Source: Leadbetterella sp035299025 (GTDB taxonomy: Bacteria > Bacteroidota > Bacteroidia > Cytophagales > Spirosomataceae). Taken from it: a DNA stretch of 64,000 nucleotides. Shown here in pieces: positions 16,751 through 25,852 of this stretch. The DNA lies in assembly GCA_035299025.1 (NCBI GenBank), contig DATGXK010000007.1:1488001-1552000 (forward strand), in the 5' to 3' direction. The first letter of the stretch is position 1. Each line of letters begins with the position of its first letter. Below the pieces are notes generated by a model, which was given only the letters and a program-made list of their open reading frames with translations, was not told the origin of the DNA and did not search any database. A program made the translations under genes and the position numbers.

Positions 16751-19244
16751 ATTTTAAAATCTCCAAATTTTCAATACTGCTCTCTACCAATTCATTGAGA
16801 TTCTCCACCATCACAAGTTTTCTATTCGACGGAGCGTAAGGTATCATCTCTCCTTTATCGAAAACAGCAATGTCTCCGCTTTCAGGATCTATGGAAGCCA
16901 AAAGTATCCAGCCATTCTCTATCCACTGATAGGTAGCCGAATTCCTTTTGATAACCTCAAGAACCAACTCAGCATTTTGCTCAATGAGCATCAATAGTCT
17001 TATGGGATCATGCACCTCAATCATTTGGTTGGGCAGTCCTGGCCTCAAATCTCCATCAATACCATTGGCTACTCCAAAAAGCCCCATCACATTGTGCGGC
17101 AGCTTGGAACCGGCACCCAATTTCTGATTATCCACCCTTGAGAAGTAATACTCCAAATTTATACCTCCACAAACAGGTACAGCGGCATTTAGAATACCCA
17201 AGAGTCTGTTTCCTTCTGGGTCAATTTTGGCATCGTAAGAGTTCAGAAATGACCTACGATCTAGAAAAACACCTTTTGTTAATGCACGCTTACCAACTAT
17301 ACAAAGTGCATTTGTGGCATGATTGAGCTCAGGCCGAGGTTCAAAAAGCGAAACGGATCGTTGCAGTATTTTCCTGTGTATGTCAGAATCAGAAAGACCT
17401 GTATGGATAGACTCAAACCTTCTAGAACGCTCTTTGGCGTTCTGTTTAGAGGCTTTTCCAAATTTGGTCAGATTCTCGAGGTGCATCTCACAATGAGCAA
17501 CATCCAATTTATCAATGTCGTAAAACATAATTTCGTCTCGAGTGGTATCTCTCAAAGCACCTACAAAAAAAGTTTCAGATGGAATAGAAATGCCTCTCTG
17601 GGCCAACTGAGCCCTTACTTCAGGTTTATTAGCCATGAAAGAAAATACCCTAGCGTTGACCGAACCTGCCCTTCCAGAACAAGCCCCGCAGTCATACGCA
17701 GCATAATGCGGATTATTGATACTGCTTGCCCCATGCCCTATTACATACACCAAGGGAGCAAAATCTTCTACAAGGCCAATACTCTTCAGGACATTTTCGA
17801 CCCTATCTACCATTTCTTCGGTCTTGAAACCTACTTGCAAACCATTTTCAAATTCATCTTGATGATCAATAGTAAGTGTAGAGTCACTATCCATATGCTT
17901 AAAAGAGTGACTAACCATAGGCCCCATAGATGGTTTGAAAATATTAACAAAAAGCCTAAAAGCAGACCAAAAACCAAGTGTTTGGGCTATTAACCAACCG
18001 CTAATAAAACTATGGCTATGTTTGGAGAAATGAGCGTCTTTCTCTATTTTTCTCCCATTCCCCTCTTCCTTTATTAAAAACTTGGGAGTAACTGGAGCCG
18101 GACAAACTTTGGTATAAAATTTCCCACCGATGGGCTTGAAGAAAAATTCTACACCAAAAAAGCCCGGTGTTCCGAAAGTTTCACAATTTGAATCCAGAAT
18201 TTCGAGGTATCGCCTATAAGAACACTCCCTGTCGTCAATACAAAACATGGCTTGAAAGCTCTTCTTCTTAGACATTGTCGGCAAAGTTTCCAGCTTGTTT
18301 TGCCTCAAACCACCCAACACCTGGTCGTAGAATGTCCATTCAAATGCCTTCTGCCAAAGGTCTATAACCTCGAAGTATTCGGTAAGCGGTACATCTGAAA
18401 ACAATGAAACGGGCGGATGAATGATACTTTGACCAATTGGCCTCCAAGCTCGACCCAATCGCGAGGTTATGGCATCAATCTCCAGAAGACATTCCAATTT
18501 GATGATTTCCAGCAGGGTAATTCGACGGGTTTCTAACAAAGTTTCGGGCAGATTTTGTATAACAGACACCATCCCTGACCATCCCTGATGCGAAAACTGC
18601 TGATCAAAAATGTATTGTTCGTAAAGGCTCTCATCCCCTACCAACACATCCAGCAGATGCGAGAGAGTGTAATTTTTCGATAAGAATAAACTTCGGGCCT
18701 TCTCTGTTTTAAAAATAGAAGAAACGCCGTTTTTCTCAAGCTCATGCAATGAATCCAAAAAATTCAGATCACCTGAGGGAAATCTCCAGATGGCAATTCC
18801 TTGGTCTAAAAAAGAGCACAAAAGTCGAAACAAAATAGGTTGAACTACGGAATCTAGGTCTATCTGATAAACTGACTTCCAGTGATTCCGTACGCTTCCA
18901 ATTCTTTCTTTGGTTTCATTTTCAAAATTCTTGTTCTTCAAATTTTGTAACCAAAACTCCAAATAAGCCTCTCCCTTTTCTTTTACAATTACCTGATAAA
19001 TAACACTTTCCGATATCTTTCCTTGTCTATAGAATGACCTATATTCTAGAAGCGAAAGGGATGTTTTATAACCAAAAATTGTTCGAGCCGTCCTTAAGGC
19101 CTCTTCGAAAGGCAAATGCTGAAACCCATGAAGCGTGTTGTGATGCACAAAGTCCTTGAGTGGAGCTTGTGCAGGTAAATAATGCTGTAATTGATGCAAC
19201 AAATGTTGTTCATCAAATACAGTCTTGTGACTGTTTGAATCCAT
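16740..19244 (-). CDS. dabA: DabA, DUF2309 inorganic carbon uptake protein
   Basis: An 834-residue soluble or membrane-associated protein related to beta-carbonic anhydrase, which converts CO2 to bicarbonate in an energy-coupled, one-way fashion with DabB. The zinc and active-site residues known for DabA are present in correct spacing: Cys335 and Asp337 in MFCIDDRE, His504 in VIGHG and Cys519 in DCGACSG, the last two 15 residues apart as in characterised DabA. Length is normal for shorter members. It is the first gene of the dabA-dabB-sulP run. In a heterotroph it likely supplies bicarbonate for carboxylases. Confidence 0.93.
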   Translation of the reverse strand: MDSNSHKTVFDEQHLLHQLQHYLPAQAPLKDFVHHNTLHGFQHLPFEEALRTARTIFGYKTSLSLLEYRSFYRQGKISESVIYQVIVKEKGEAYLEFWLQNLKNKNFENETKERIGSVRNHWKSVYQIDLDSVVQPILFRLLCSFLDQGIAIWRFPSGDLNFLDSLHELEKNGVSSIFKTEKARSLFLSKNYTLSHLLDVLVGDESLYEQYIFDQQFSHQGWSGMVSVIQNLPETLLETRRITLLEIIKLECLLEIDAITSRLGRAWRPIGQSIIHPPVSLFSDVPLTEYFEVIDLWQKAFEWTFYDQVLGGLRQNKLETLPTMSKKKSFQAMFCIDDRECSYRRYLEILDSNCETFGTPGFFGVEFFFKPIGGKFYTKVCPAPVTPKFLIKEEGNGRKIEKDAHFSKHSHSFISGWLIAQTLGFWSAFRLFVNIFKPSMGPMVSHSFKHMDSDSTLTIDHQDEFENGLQVGFKTEEMVDRVENVLKSIGLVEDFAPLVYVIGHGASSINNPHYAAYDCGACSGRAGSVNARVFSFMANKPEVRAQLAQRGISIPSETFFVGALRDTTRDEIMFYDIDKLDVAHCEMHLENLTKFGKASKQNAKERSRRFESIHTGLSDSDIHRKILQRSVSLFEPRPELNHATNALCIVGKRALTKGVFLDRRSFLNSYDAKIDPEGNRLLGILNAAVPVCGGINLEYYFSRVDNQKLGAGSKLPHNVMGLFGVANGIDGDLRPGLPNQMIEVHDPIRLLMLIEQNAELVLEVIKRNSATYQWIENGWILLASIDPESGDIAVFDKGEMIPYAPSNRKLVMVENLNELVESSIENLEILKYEA

Positions 19245-19327
19245 ACTTCAAAATTTAAGAGATTTTCTAACAGACTGTTAGCATAATGAAAAAAAAAGCA
19301 AACTGCTACATTTGACTTAATTTCCTC

Positions 19328-19765
19328 TCAAATCCTGATGTTTCTAAATAAATAATAAATGGGGGTTTTGTGCGAAACAAATCTCTCTACCGATGGAATT
19401 CCATCTGAAGAAAATTCTGAGAAATTTCCGTGAAATAAAAAAACTAGACGGTGTGGTAGGTCTAAAAATACAAGCCCTGAATGGTCTTCGTCTAATTCTT
19501 CCTCCACTTCTTCTACCTCAGCAAAGGCCAAGATAAGTTTTTCGACATGAAGTTTTTGGTGAGAACTGTCGTAGTGGAAAGAACTTCCTGAATTGGTTTC
19601 TACAAAAAGACCAGCAGCAAAACTCCCAAATGTGCCGAGACCCAGCACAAAGAGCAAAACCAAAACCAGTGTTTTCTTAATTCTTTCCAATTCCAAAAAA
19701 TTACTGCACAAATGAATATATATTTTTAAAACAAAGTACGCTTTTAACATTTTTTTTATCGCCAA
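19328..19765 (-). CDS. Small single-span membrane protein, unknown
   Basis: Up to 145 residues. A hydrophobic segment IKKTLVLVLLFVLGLGTFGS looks like a signal anchor or signal peptide. If translation starts at the TTG at 19690, this segment sits at the N-terminus, which is more usual than the longer form from 19765. After it come a His/Ser segment and an acidic stretch EVEEVEEELDEDHSG. No family is recognised. It lies upstream of dabA on the same strand, 83 bp away; a relation to it is possible but unproven. Confidence 0.5.
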   Translation of the reverse strand: MAIKKMLKAYFVLKIYIHLCSNFLELERIKKTLVLVLLFVLGLGTFGSFAAGLFVETNSGSSFHYDSSHQKLHVEKLILAFAEVEEVEEELDEDHSGLVFLDLPHRLVFLFHGNFSEFSSDGIPSVERFVSHKTPIYYLFRNIRI

Positions 19766-20059
19766 GATAAAAATCCAACAATAAAATAACGAAAAAGTAA
19801 TATTTCCATTCTGCTTACATGAAAATCATAAGACCCTTATTTCTAGCTTATTCAAAAATAAATTTAATTTTTCTTTAAGTAATAAGAAAATACAAGCACT
19901 TAATTTACAGAATATTATCCGACAACAAACGCTTATACCCGATTACAAACGACTAACAACCGAATCGTTTTTGTTGGCTGCCCCAACTTTGCAACATCAA
20001 ATCGAAACAAACACGAAATGAAGTTTCGAACAATGTTAAACTTTTAAACAAAACAAAAA

Positions 20060-20386
20060 ATGAACTCAGTTAAATTAATCGGAAATGTAGGTGCAGAGGT
20101 GAACGTAATGAAATTTGAAACAGGCAAAAAGGCGAGCTTCAGCTTAGCGACCACAGACAGTTACAAAGACAAAAACAACCAAGAAGTTAAAAGCACGGCC
20201 TGGCATAATGTAATTGCTTGGGGAAAAATTGCCGATGTATGCGAAGCCTTGATTTCGAAAGGAAAATCAGTAAGTGTGGAAGGCAAATTGGTTTACAGAA
20301 ACTATACCAACAGCCAGAATCAAAAAGTCTATGTTACTGAAATTCAGGCATTCAAGGTGGAAGAATACGTTTACGAAAAAAAGTAA
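20060..20386 (+). CDS. ssb: Single-stranded DNA-binding protein, short (SSB 1)
   Basis: A 108-residue OB-fold SSB: MNSVKLIGNVGAEVNV, ASFSLATTDSY and TAWHNVIAWGKIAD are family hallmarks. It is shorter than housekeeping SSB and lacks the flexible tail with the acidic DDxxPF tip that recruits partner proteins, ending EEYVYEKK. A paralogue follows 54 bp downstream. Short tailless SSBs are frequent extra copies in Bacteroidota; the main ssb is presumably elsewhere. Confidence 0.92.
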   Translation: MNSVKLIGNVGAEVNVMKFETGKKASFSLATTDSYKDKNNQEVKSTAWHNVIAWGKIADVCEALISKGKSVSVEGKLVYRNYTNSQNQKVYVTEIQAFKVEEYVYEKK

Positions 20387-20396
20387 TTTCAACCAG

Positions 20397-20440
20397 TAAA
20401 TTATCAGATTAACAAATTATCAAATTAACAGATTAGTAAA
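20397..20440 (+). repeat. A/T-rich tandem repeat between the two ssb genes
   Basis: Three near-identical short units of the form AAATTATCAGATTAAC follow each other between the two ssb genes. It looks like slippage-type intergenic repeat with no visible coding or hairpin function. Confidence 0.4.
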
Positions 20441-20785
20441 ATGAACACAGTAAAATTAATCGGAAACGTAGGTAACAATCCCAATATCAGAACATTCGAA
20501 AGGAGTAAATTAGCGAGCTTTAGTTTAGCTACCAAAGAAACTTTCGAAAACCAAAACCAAGAAGAGATCACCAACACACAATGGCACAACATAGTGGCCT
20601 GGGGCAAAGTAGCTGAGCAATGCGAGGAATTGATCGCCAAAGGAAAATTCATAAGTATCGAAGGCAAACTACAAACCCGCAATTATTTGAACAAAGAAAA
20701 CCGTAAAGTGTACATCACTGAGGTACTCGCTACTAAAGTGGAAGAAGTAGCAACTAAATCCAAAACAAAGACATTCTTTCTATAA
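20441..20785 (+). CDS. ssb: Single-stranded DNA-binding protein, short (SSB 2)
   Basis: A 114-residue OB-fold SSB closely resembling the preceding gene: MNTVKLIGNVGNNPNI, LASFSLATKETF and TQWHNIVAWGKVAEQC. It again lacks the acidic DDxxPF tip and ends in a basic stretch KSKTKTFFL. The tandem arrangement indicates duplication. A hairpin at 20800-20840 probably ends the transcript. Confidence 0.92.
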   Translation: MNTVKLIGNVGNNPNIRTFERSKLASFSLATKETFENQNQEEITNTQWHNIVAWGKVAEQCEELIAKGKFISIEGKLQTRNYLNKENRKVYITEVLATKVEEVATKSKTKTFFL

Positions 20786-20799
20786 TCCAACGCTTCAGC

Positions 20800-20840
20800 A
20801 AATTTGGGAGTCTACTCTGTAGATTTCCAAATTTCTATTT
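20800..20840 (+). terminator. Imperfect hairpin after ssb pair
   Basis: AAATTTGG (20800-20807) pairs with CCAAATTT (20827-20834), with a further TCTAC/GTAGA stem inside and a T-rich stretch after. It probably terminates the ssb transcript ahead of the TonB receptor gene. Confidence 0.5.
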
Positions 20841-20906
20841 TATGGCCAACCCAATATTTGGGTGAAATCTATCGTTTTTAGAAGAACTATAAACTGTAAA
20901 TTCTGA

Positions 20907-23339
20907 ATGCCTAAATCTATACAAATTTGTGCTTTTCTTATACTTTCATTTTTTGGAGTCCAAGCCCAGCAAATGGTCACAATTAGTGGTTTTCTAAAAG
21001 AAAAAAGTACCAAAGAACTGCTAATAGGCGTGAATGTCTATATTCCAAACACCAATATTGGTGTTTCAACGAACACTTATGGCTATTATTCTTTGTCTGT
21101 TCCTGCAAAAGACACTCTCACTTTGGTGTATTCTATGGTAGGTTTTCAAAAGAAAACTTTGCGATTGCCTTTTACAAAAAATCAAAAACTTGACATAGAA
21201 CTTGAAAATGAGAATTTTCTTGAAGAAGTAGTTATCAGCTCAAAAACAGAACAAAATAAACAAAGCAATTCGCCGAATATGTCTAAAATTGATTTGCCCG
21301 TAGATCAAATCAAAAATCTGCCGACATTGATGGGAGAAAAAGATGTTCTGAAAATCATTCAACTACTTCCCGGAGTTCAGAAAGCCTCTGAGGGTCAGTC
21401 TGGTATATATGTGAGAGGTGGCGGACCCGATCAAAACTTGATAATCCTGGACGACGCGGTTGTTTACAATGCCAGCCATTTATTTGGTTTTTTCTCAACT
21501 TTCAATGGTGATGCTCTCAAAAGTGTCGAACTAACCAAAGGTGGATTTCCCGCACGATATGGCGGAAGACTTTCATCAGTGATAGATTTGACTATGAAAG
21601 ACGGCAACAAGGAAAAGTTTTCTGGCGAAGGTGGAATTGGTCTAATTTCTTCGAGACTCTTGTTAGAAGGTCCGTTGAAATTCAATAAAAACAAACCAGC
21701 CAAAGGGTCTTTTCTAGTTTCGGGAAGAAGAACTTATGTGGATTTTGTGATGCGTCCTTTCATAAAAGCACAAAATGAAGAGTCGGAAGGAAAGCAAACA
21801 TCTGGCTATTATTTTTATGATTTAAACGTAAAACTCAACTACGAAATCAATTCAAAAAACAAGATATTTTTGAGTTCTTATCTTGGAGACGACGTTTTTT
21901 ATAACAAATATTCTTCCCCTACAGACAATTCTGACGCAGGCTTAAACTGGGGAAACATAACCACCACACTACGCTGGAATCATGTATTTAGACAAAAAAC
22001 CTTTGGAAATGCTTCTTTGATTTACAGCAACTATGGCTTTAACATTTTCACAAAAGAAACAAGAGTTAACTCATTAGAGGCCAACAACTTCACACTAAAA
22101 TATAACTCTGGGATTGAAGACTACAGTTTAAAATACGACATCGATTACTTTCAAAAACCCAACCTCAGTTTCAGATTTGGAGTGATGGCCACCCATCATA
22201 CTTTTACACCGGAGGCTTTAATTTTACAAAATGCCTCCAGCGAGGTTAATTTAACAAATGACAAATCCTACAAAGTTTGGGAAAATGCCATTTACACCGA
22301 AAGCGTTTGGTCGCCTATACCGAAAATAAAAATAAATGCTGGTTTAAGGCTAAGTCAATATTTAATAACAAATGCTCCTCAGCACAGGCTTGAACCTCGG
22401 ATTTCATTGGCTTATAAAGTCAAAAATGACTTGGCTATAAAGGCTTCTTACGCCACAATGAACCAATATTTGCATTTACTCACCAATACTGGTTTAGGTC
22501 TGCCCACAGATCTCTGGGTACCTGCCACCGAAAAAGTTGCTCCTCAAAGTTCGTCTCAAATTGCAGCCGGTGTAGTAAAAGATATTGACCAGACAAAGGG
22601 AATTTCGATAACCTTAGAGGGCTACTATAAAAAGATGAACAACATCATCAGTTACAAAGAAGGAGCCAGTTTTCTTTCCATAAACGCCAATACCAATATA
22701 GAGGAAAATGGCTGGGAAAACAAAGTAACTTCAGGACAAGGAGAATCTTATGGTTTGGAGTTTTTGTTGCAGAAAAAAGTCGGGAAGTTCTCTGGTTGGA
22801 TAGGTTATACTTGGTCAAAAACACTTTGGACCTTCCAAGAGCTCAACTTTGGAAAGTCATTTTATCCTAAATACGACCGCCGACACGATTTATCCTTGGT
22901 CGGTATTTACAAATTAAAACCCAAAATCACTCTTTCGGGCATTTGGGTTTATGGTACTGGCAATGCCCTCACTATTCCTATCGCCGAATACAGAGCCTAC
23001 TCCAGCAACTTCGTGAGAGGCGACAATGCCGATAATCCGATCGGATGGCGAAACTTTACTGTTCAAGAATATGGCGAAAGGAACAGTTTCAGAGCCGAAC
23101 CCTATCACAGATTGGATTTAGGCATACAATTTCACAAAAAGAAAAAACGCTTTGAAAGAACTTGGGATGTAAGCATTTATAACGCTTACAACCGCAAAAA
23201 TCCATTTTTCTATACGGCATCCAACGACCAAACATTTTTTGGAAGTTCGGCAAACACAAATACCAGCAATACGTTGACCCTAAAAAGGTATTCGTTGTTC
23301 CCGATTCTGCCATCCATTACTTACAATTTCAAATTCTAA
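20907..23339 (+). CDS. TonB-dependent receptor with CarboxypepD_reg domain
   Basis: An 810-residue outer membrane receptor. Signal peptide to about residue 20 (FFGVQA), a carboxypeptidase regulatory-like domain near 25-110 (ISGFLKEKSTKELLIGVNVY), plug domain near 125-230 with PGVQKASEGQSGIYVRGGGP and ARYGGRLSSVIDLTMKDG, then a 22-strand barrel ending in aromatic YNFKF. Its stop overlaps the DUF4249 gene's start (TAATGG), so the two are coupled. This receptor/DUF4249 pairing is frequent in Cytophagales and Sphingobacteria. The ligand is unknown; no SusD lipoprotein is present. Confidence 0.93.
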   Translation: MPKSIQICAFLILSFFGVQAQQMVTISGFLKEKSTKELLIGVNVYIPNTNIGVSTNTYGYYSLSVPAKDTLTLVYSMVGFQKKTLRLPFTKNQKLDIELENENFLEEVVISSKTEQNKQSNSPNMSKIDLPVDQIKNLPTLMGEKDVLKIIQLLPGVQKASEGQSGIYVRGGGPDQNLIILDDAVVYNASHLFGFFSTFNGDALKSVELTKGGFPARYGGRLSSVIDLTMKDGNKEKFSGEGGIGLISSRLLLEGPLKFNKNKPAKGSFLVSGRRTYVDFVMRPFIKAQNEESEGKQTSGYYFYDLNVKLNYEINSKNKIFLSSYLGDDVFYNKYSSPTDNSDAGLNWGNITTTLRWNHVFRQKTFGNASLIYSNYGFNIFTKETRVNSLEANNFTLKYNSGIEDYSLKYDIDYFQKPNLSFRFGVMATHHTFTPEALILQNASSEVNLTNDKSYKVWENAIYTESVWSPIPKIKINAGLRLSQYLITNAPQHRLEPRISLAYKVKNDLAIKASYATMNQYLHLLTNTGLGLPTDLWVPATEKVAPQSSSQIAAGVVKDIDQTKGISITLEGYYKKMNNIISYKEGASFLSINANTNIEENGWENKVTSGQGESYGLEFLLQKKVGKFSGWIGYTWSKTLWTFQELNFGKSFYPKYDRRHDLSLVGIYKLKPKITLSGIWVYGTGNALTIPIAEYRAYSSNFVRGDNADNPIGWRNFTVQEYGERNSFRAEPYHRLDLGIQFHKKKKRFERTWDVSIYNAYNRKNPFFYTASNDQTFFGSSANTNTSNTLTLKRYSLFPILPSITYNFKF

Positions 23340-24376
23340 TGGTTAAAAAATATAAAATACTAATATTCAGCCTATTGTCAACGATTCTATTTTCTTGCGA
23401 AACGGTAATAGACGATATACCACTAAGTAGGTTTCCTGATTTAAAAGAAAAGCTAGTACTAACGAGTTTCCTTTGTCCCCAAGACACCATGATATATGTG
23501 AGTTTGGGCAAATCAGTTCCCCTTTTTGGTTCTGGGAATCTCGACACCAACAAGGTTTTGATTTTTACGGGTGACTCCGCCAACTTTGTGAGGGTGAATA
23601 ATTTTGTACCGAATGGCCTAGTCACTATCAGCGATGGCTCAATTGTGGCCGTTCTAAAATTCAATTCAAAGAATAAATTTTATGAAATTCCGAGAAGGAC
23701 CTTCAGAATTGAAGCCGGTAAAACCTACGTGGTAAAAGCCCGAAGTGGGGACCTTGAAGTAGAAGCTACCACAAGTATCCCTGTCGAAAGAGTACGAATT
23801 AATAACCTACAAATCAGACCATTTACCCAAATTACCAGCTCATTTTTCGACCGAGACACCAACACCGGCTATCAACTTCAGTTCAATTGGCAAGATGTGG
23901 CAGGACAGCCCAACTACTATAAGATATTTGGCGAGATGGCTTATCGACAAATAGAACCAGTGGTAAAGTATACCAACAACAAGGAAGAAATCAGTTTCGT
24001 AGAAAAAACCAAATATTCTTATTTCCGTTGGCCAAATGAACAAAACTCGGGGATCAGAAATTATTACACCGACCAAAACGCTGACGGCAATATATTCAAA
24101 GTTGATGCAGTGAATTTGTTTGAAAATATCAGTCGTTTCAACACTCAATCTGGTACTTACAAATCAGAAAAGATACCAGACTCAGACAAGGTAATTCGGG
24201 TGCAACTTGCCAACATCAGCAAAGAATTCTACGATTACCAAAAATCCTTAACGGAACACAACCGCACCGACGATAATCCTTTTGCCGAACCTGTACAGGT
24301 TTATACGAATGTTAAAAATGGATTTGGGTGTGTTGCGGGCTATAATAGAACCGAAGTAGTGGTAAGGACAAAATAA
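23339..24376 (+). CDS. DUF4249 family lipoprotein
   Basis: A 345-residue exported protein with a lipoprotein signal (LLSTILFSC, Cys20 as lipid site) and the DUF4249 body: VLTSFLCPQDTMIYVSLGKS at the front and a late segment with YNRTEVVVRTK. The family always sits beside a TonB-dependent receptor, as here, and is presumed to be an extracellular partner for ligand capture. It begins within the receptor's stop codon. No biochemical function is known. Confidence 0.88.
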   Translation: MVKKYKILIFSLLSTILFSCETVIDDIPLSRFPDLKEKLVLTSFLCPQDTMIYVSLGKSVPLFGSGNLDTNKVLIFTGDSANFVRVNNFVPNGLVTISDGSIVAVLKFNSKNKFYEIPRRTFRIEAGKTYVVKARSGDLEVEATTSIPVERVRINNLQIRPFTQITSSFFDRDTNTGYQLQFNWQDVAGQPNYYKIFGEMAYRQIEPVVKYTNNKEEISFVEKTKYSYFRWPNEQNSGIRNYYTDQNADGNIFKVDAVNLFENISRFNTQSGTYKSEKIPDSDKVIRVQLANISKEFYDYQKSLTEHNRTDDNPFAEPVQVYTNVKNGFGCVAGYNRTEVVVRTK

Positions 24377-24406
24377 ATTTATTATTTTTGACGAAAAAAC
24401 CTTCAA

Positions 24407-25777
24407 ATGAAACTCTTCTCGGCAGAAACCTATAAAAATCGAAGAAATAATCTAAAAAAAGTCATTGGCAAAGGCCAAATTTTGTTTCTTGGAAACAACG
24501 AGGCCCCAATGAACTATACCGACAACACCTTTAGATTTCGTCAGGATAGTTCTTTTCTCTATTATTTTGGAATAAATCTACCCGGGCTTTCGGCACTTAT
24601 TGATATCGACAATGACCAAGAAATCATATTCGGTCACGAGTTTTCAATTGATGATATCATTTGGATTGGCCCTCATGAAAGTTTGGCCAGTTTAGCATCT
24701 AAAGTGGGGGTTGAGCAAACGATTTCTCCTTCCGAAATCAACAAATCTATTTTAAAAAATGCAGTTCATTTCTTACCACAATATAGATTTGACAATCAAA
24801 TATTTCTATCAGAACTTCTTGATCAAAAAGTAAGTGAATTAAAGCCTTCATTATCCTTAATTCAGGCGGTAATAGCTCAAAGGTCAATTAAAACAGCAGA
24901 AGAAATTATTCAAATGACTGAGGCTGTGAACATTACCCGTCAGATGCATATAACTGCCATAAAGTCTACCTCTGTAGGAAAAATGGAGTATGAGGTGGTT
25001 GGGAAAATATTAGAAACCATGCATGGCCATAATGCTGAGTTATCTTATCCTGTTATTTTTTCGGTCAACGGACAAACGCTGCACAATCATCATCATGGAA
25101 ACAAAATGAATGCTGGCCAACTGGCCATCAACGACTCTGGATGTGAAACAGAAATGGGTTATGCTGGTGATATCACGAGAACAATTCCTGTTTCAGGTAA
25201 ATTCACACAAAAACAAAAGGATATTTATGAAACTGTGCTAGAAATGGAGGTTTCGTCAATAGAAAGTTTAAGACCGGGATTAATGTACCGAGATGTTCAT
25301 CTTTCAGCCAATAAAATCTTACTCACCAACCTAAAGTCTTTGGGACTCGTAAATGGTAATGTGGAAGACATGCTAACTGAAGGAGTTTGTGGACTATTTA
25401 TGCCGCACGGACTTGGACATATGATTGGACTAGACGTACATGATTTGGAAGCCTTGGGTGAAAATTATGTGGGATACAGAGCAGGATTGGAGCGAAGCAC
25501 GCAATTAGGCTTAAAATCACTGCGAATGGCAAAGGAATTAGAAGCAGGCCATGTTATTACGGTAGAGCCTGGATGCTATTTCATTCCTGAACTGATCAGC
25601 AAATACAAATCAGAAGGAAAATTCAAAGAATTTGTAAACTACTCAAAACTCGAAGAGTATCTTGACTTTGGAGGGGTAAGAATTGAAGATAATGTGTTGA
25701 TTACCGAAAGCGGATATAAAATATTGGGGGATGCAATTCCAAAAACGGTAGAAGACGTTGAAGAAATAATGAGATAA
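24407..25777 (+). CDS. pepP: Xaa-Pro aminopeptidase (M24B)
   Basis: Cytosolic di-metal aminopeptidase that removes N-terminal residues before proline. It has an N-terminal AMP_N domain (to about 170) and the pita-bread M24 domain. Metal ligands visible: Asp in INDSGCETEMGY, Asp in GDITRTIP, His in HGLGHMIGLDVHD, Glu in VEPGCYF and Glu in GGVRIEDNVL. The 456-residue length suits PepP. It is 30 bp downstream of the DUF4249 gene but probably functionally separate. A hairpin follows at 25800. Confidence 0.9.
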   Translation: MKLFSAETYKNRRNNLKKVIGKGQILFLGNNEAPMNYTDNTFRFRQDSSFLYYFGINLPGLSALIDIDNDQEIIFGHEFSIDDIIWIGPHESLASLASKVGVEQTISPSEINKSILKNAVHFLPQYRFDNQIFLSELLDQKVSELKPSLSLIQAVIAQRSIKTAEEIIQMTEAVNITRQMHITAIKSTSVGKMEYEVVGKILETMHGHNAELSYPVIFSVNGQTLHNHHHGNKMNAGQLAINDSGCETEMGYAGDITRTIPVSGKFTQKQKDIYETVLEMEVSSIESLRPGLMYRDVHLSANKILLTNLKSLGLVNGNVEDMLTEGVCGLFMPHGLGHMIGLDVHDLEALGENYVGYRAGLERSTQLGLKSLRMAKELEAGHVITVEPGCYFIPELISKYKSEGKFKEFVNYSKLEEYLDFGGVRIEDNVLITESGYKILGDAIPKTVEDVEEIMR

Positions 25778-25799
25778 TTACGTATTTAAAACAGGAAGT

Positions 25800-25819
25800 G
25801 GTCAGACTAGCGTCTGACC
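25800..25819. terminator. Perfect hairpin between convergent genes
   Basis: GGTCAGAC (25800-25807) and GTCTGACC (25812-25819) form a perfect 8-bp stem with a TAGC loop between the convergent pepP and aldo/keto reductase genes. It is followed by an AAAAC stretch, not T, on the plus strand and by TTTTG on the minus strand, so it acts best for the minus strand, or is a REP-like unit. Confidence 0.5.
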
Positions 25820-25852
25820 AAAACTAAATTGAAAACTCATTTTCCCTTAAAA

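Noticed and set aside
17319..17993. A 224-codon open frame on the plus strand.
   Set aside because: It lies wholly antisense to dabA, whose active-site motifs are intact; no signal of its own protein family.
20397..20440. A/T-rich repeats between the ssb genes considered as a regulatory iteron array.
   Set aside because: Low-complexity and imperfect, with a length that suggests simple slippage; similar A/T stretches occur near 48660-48790.
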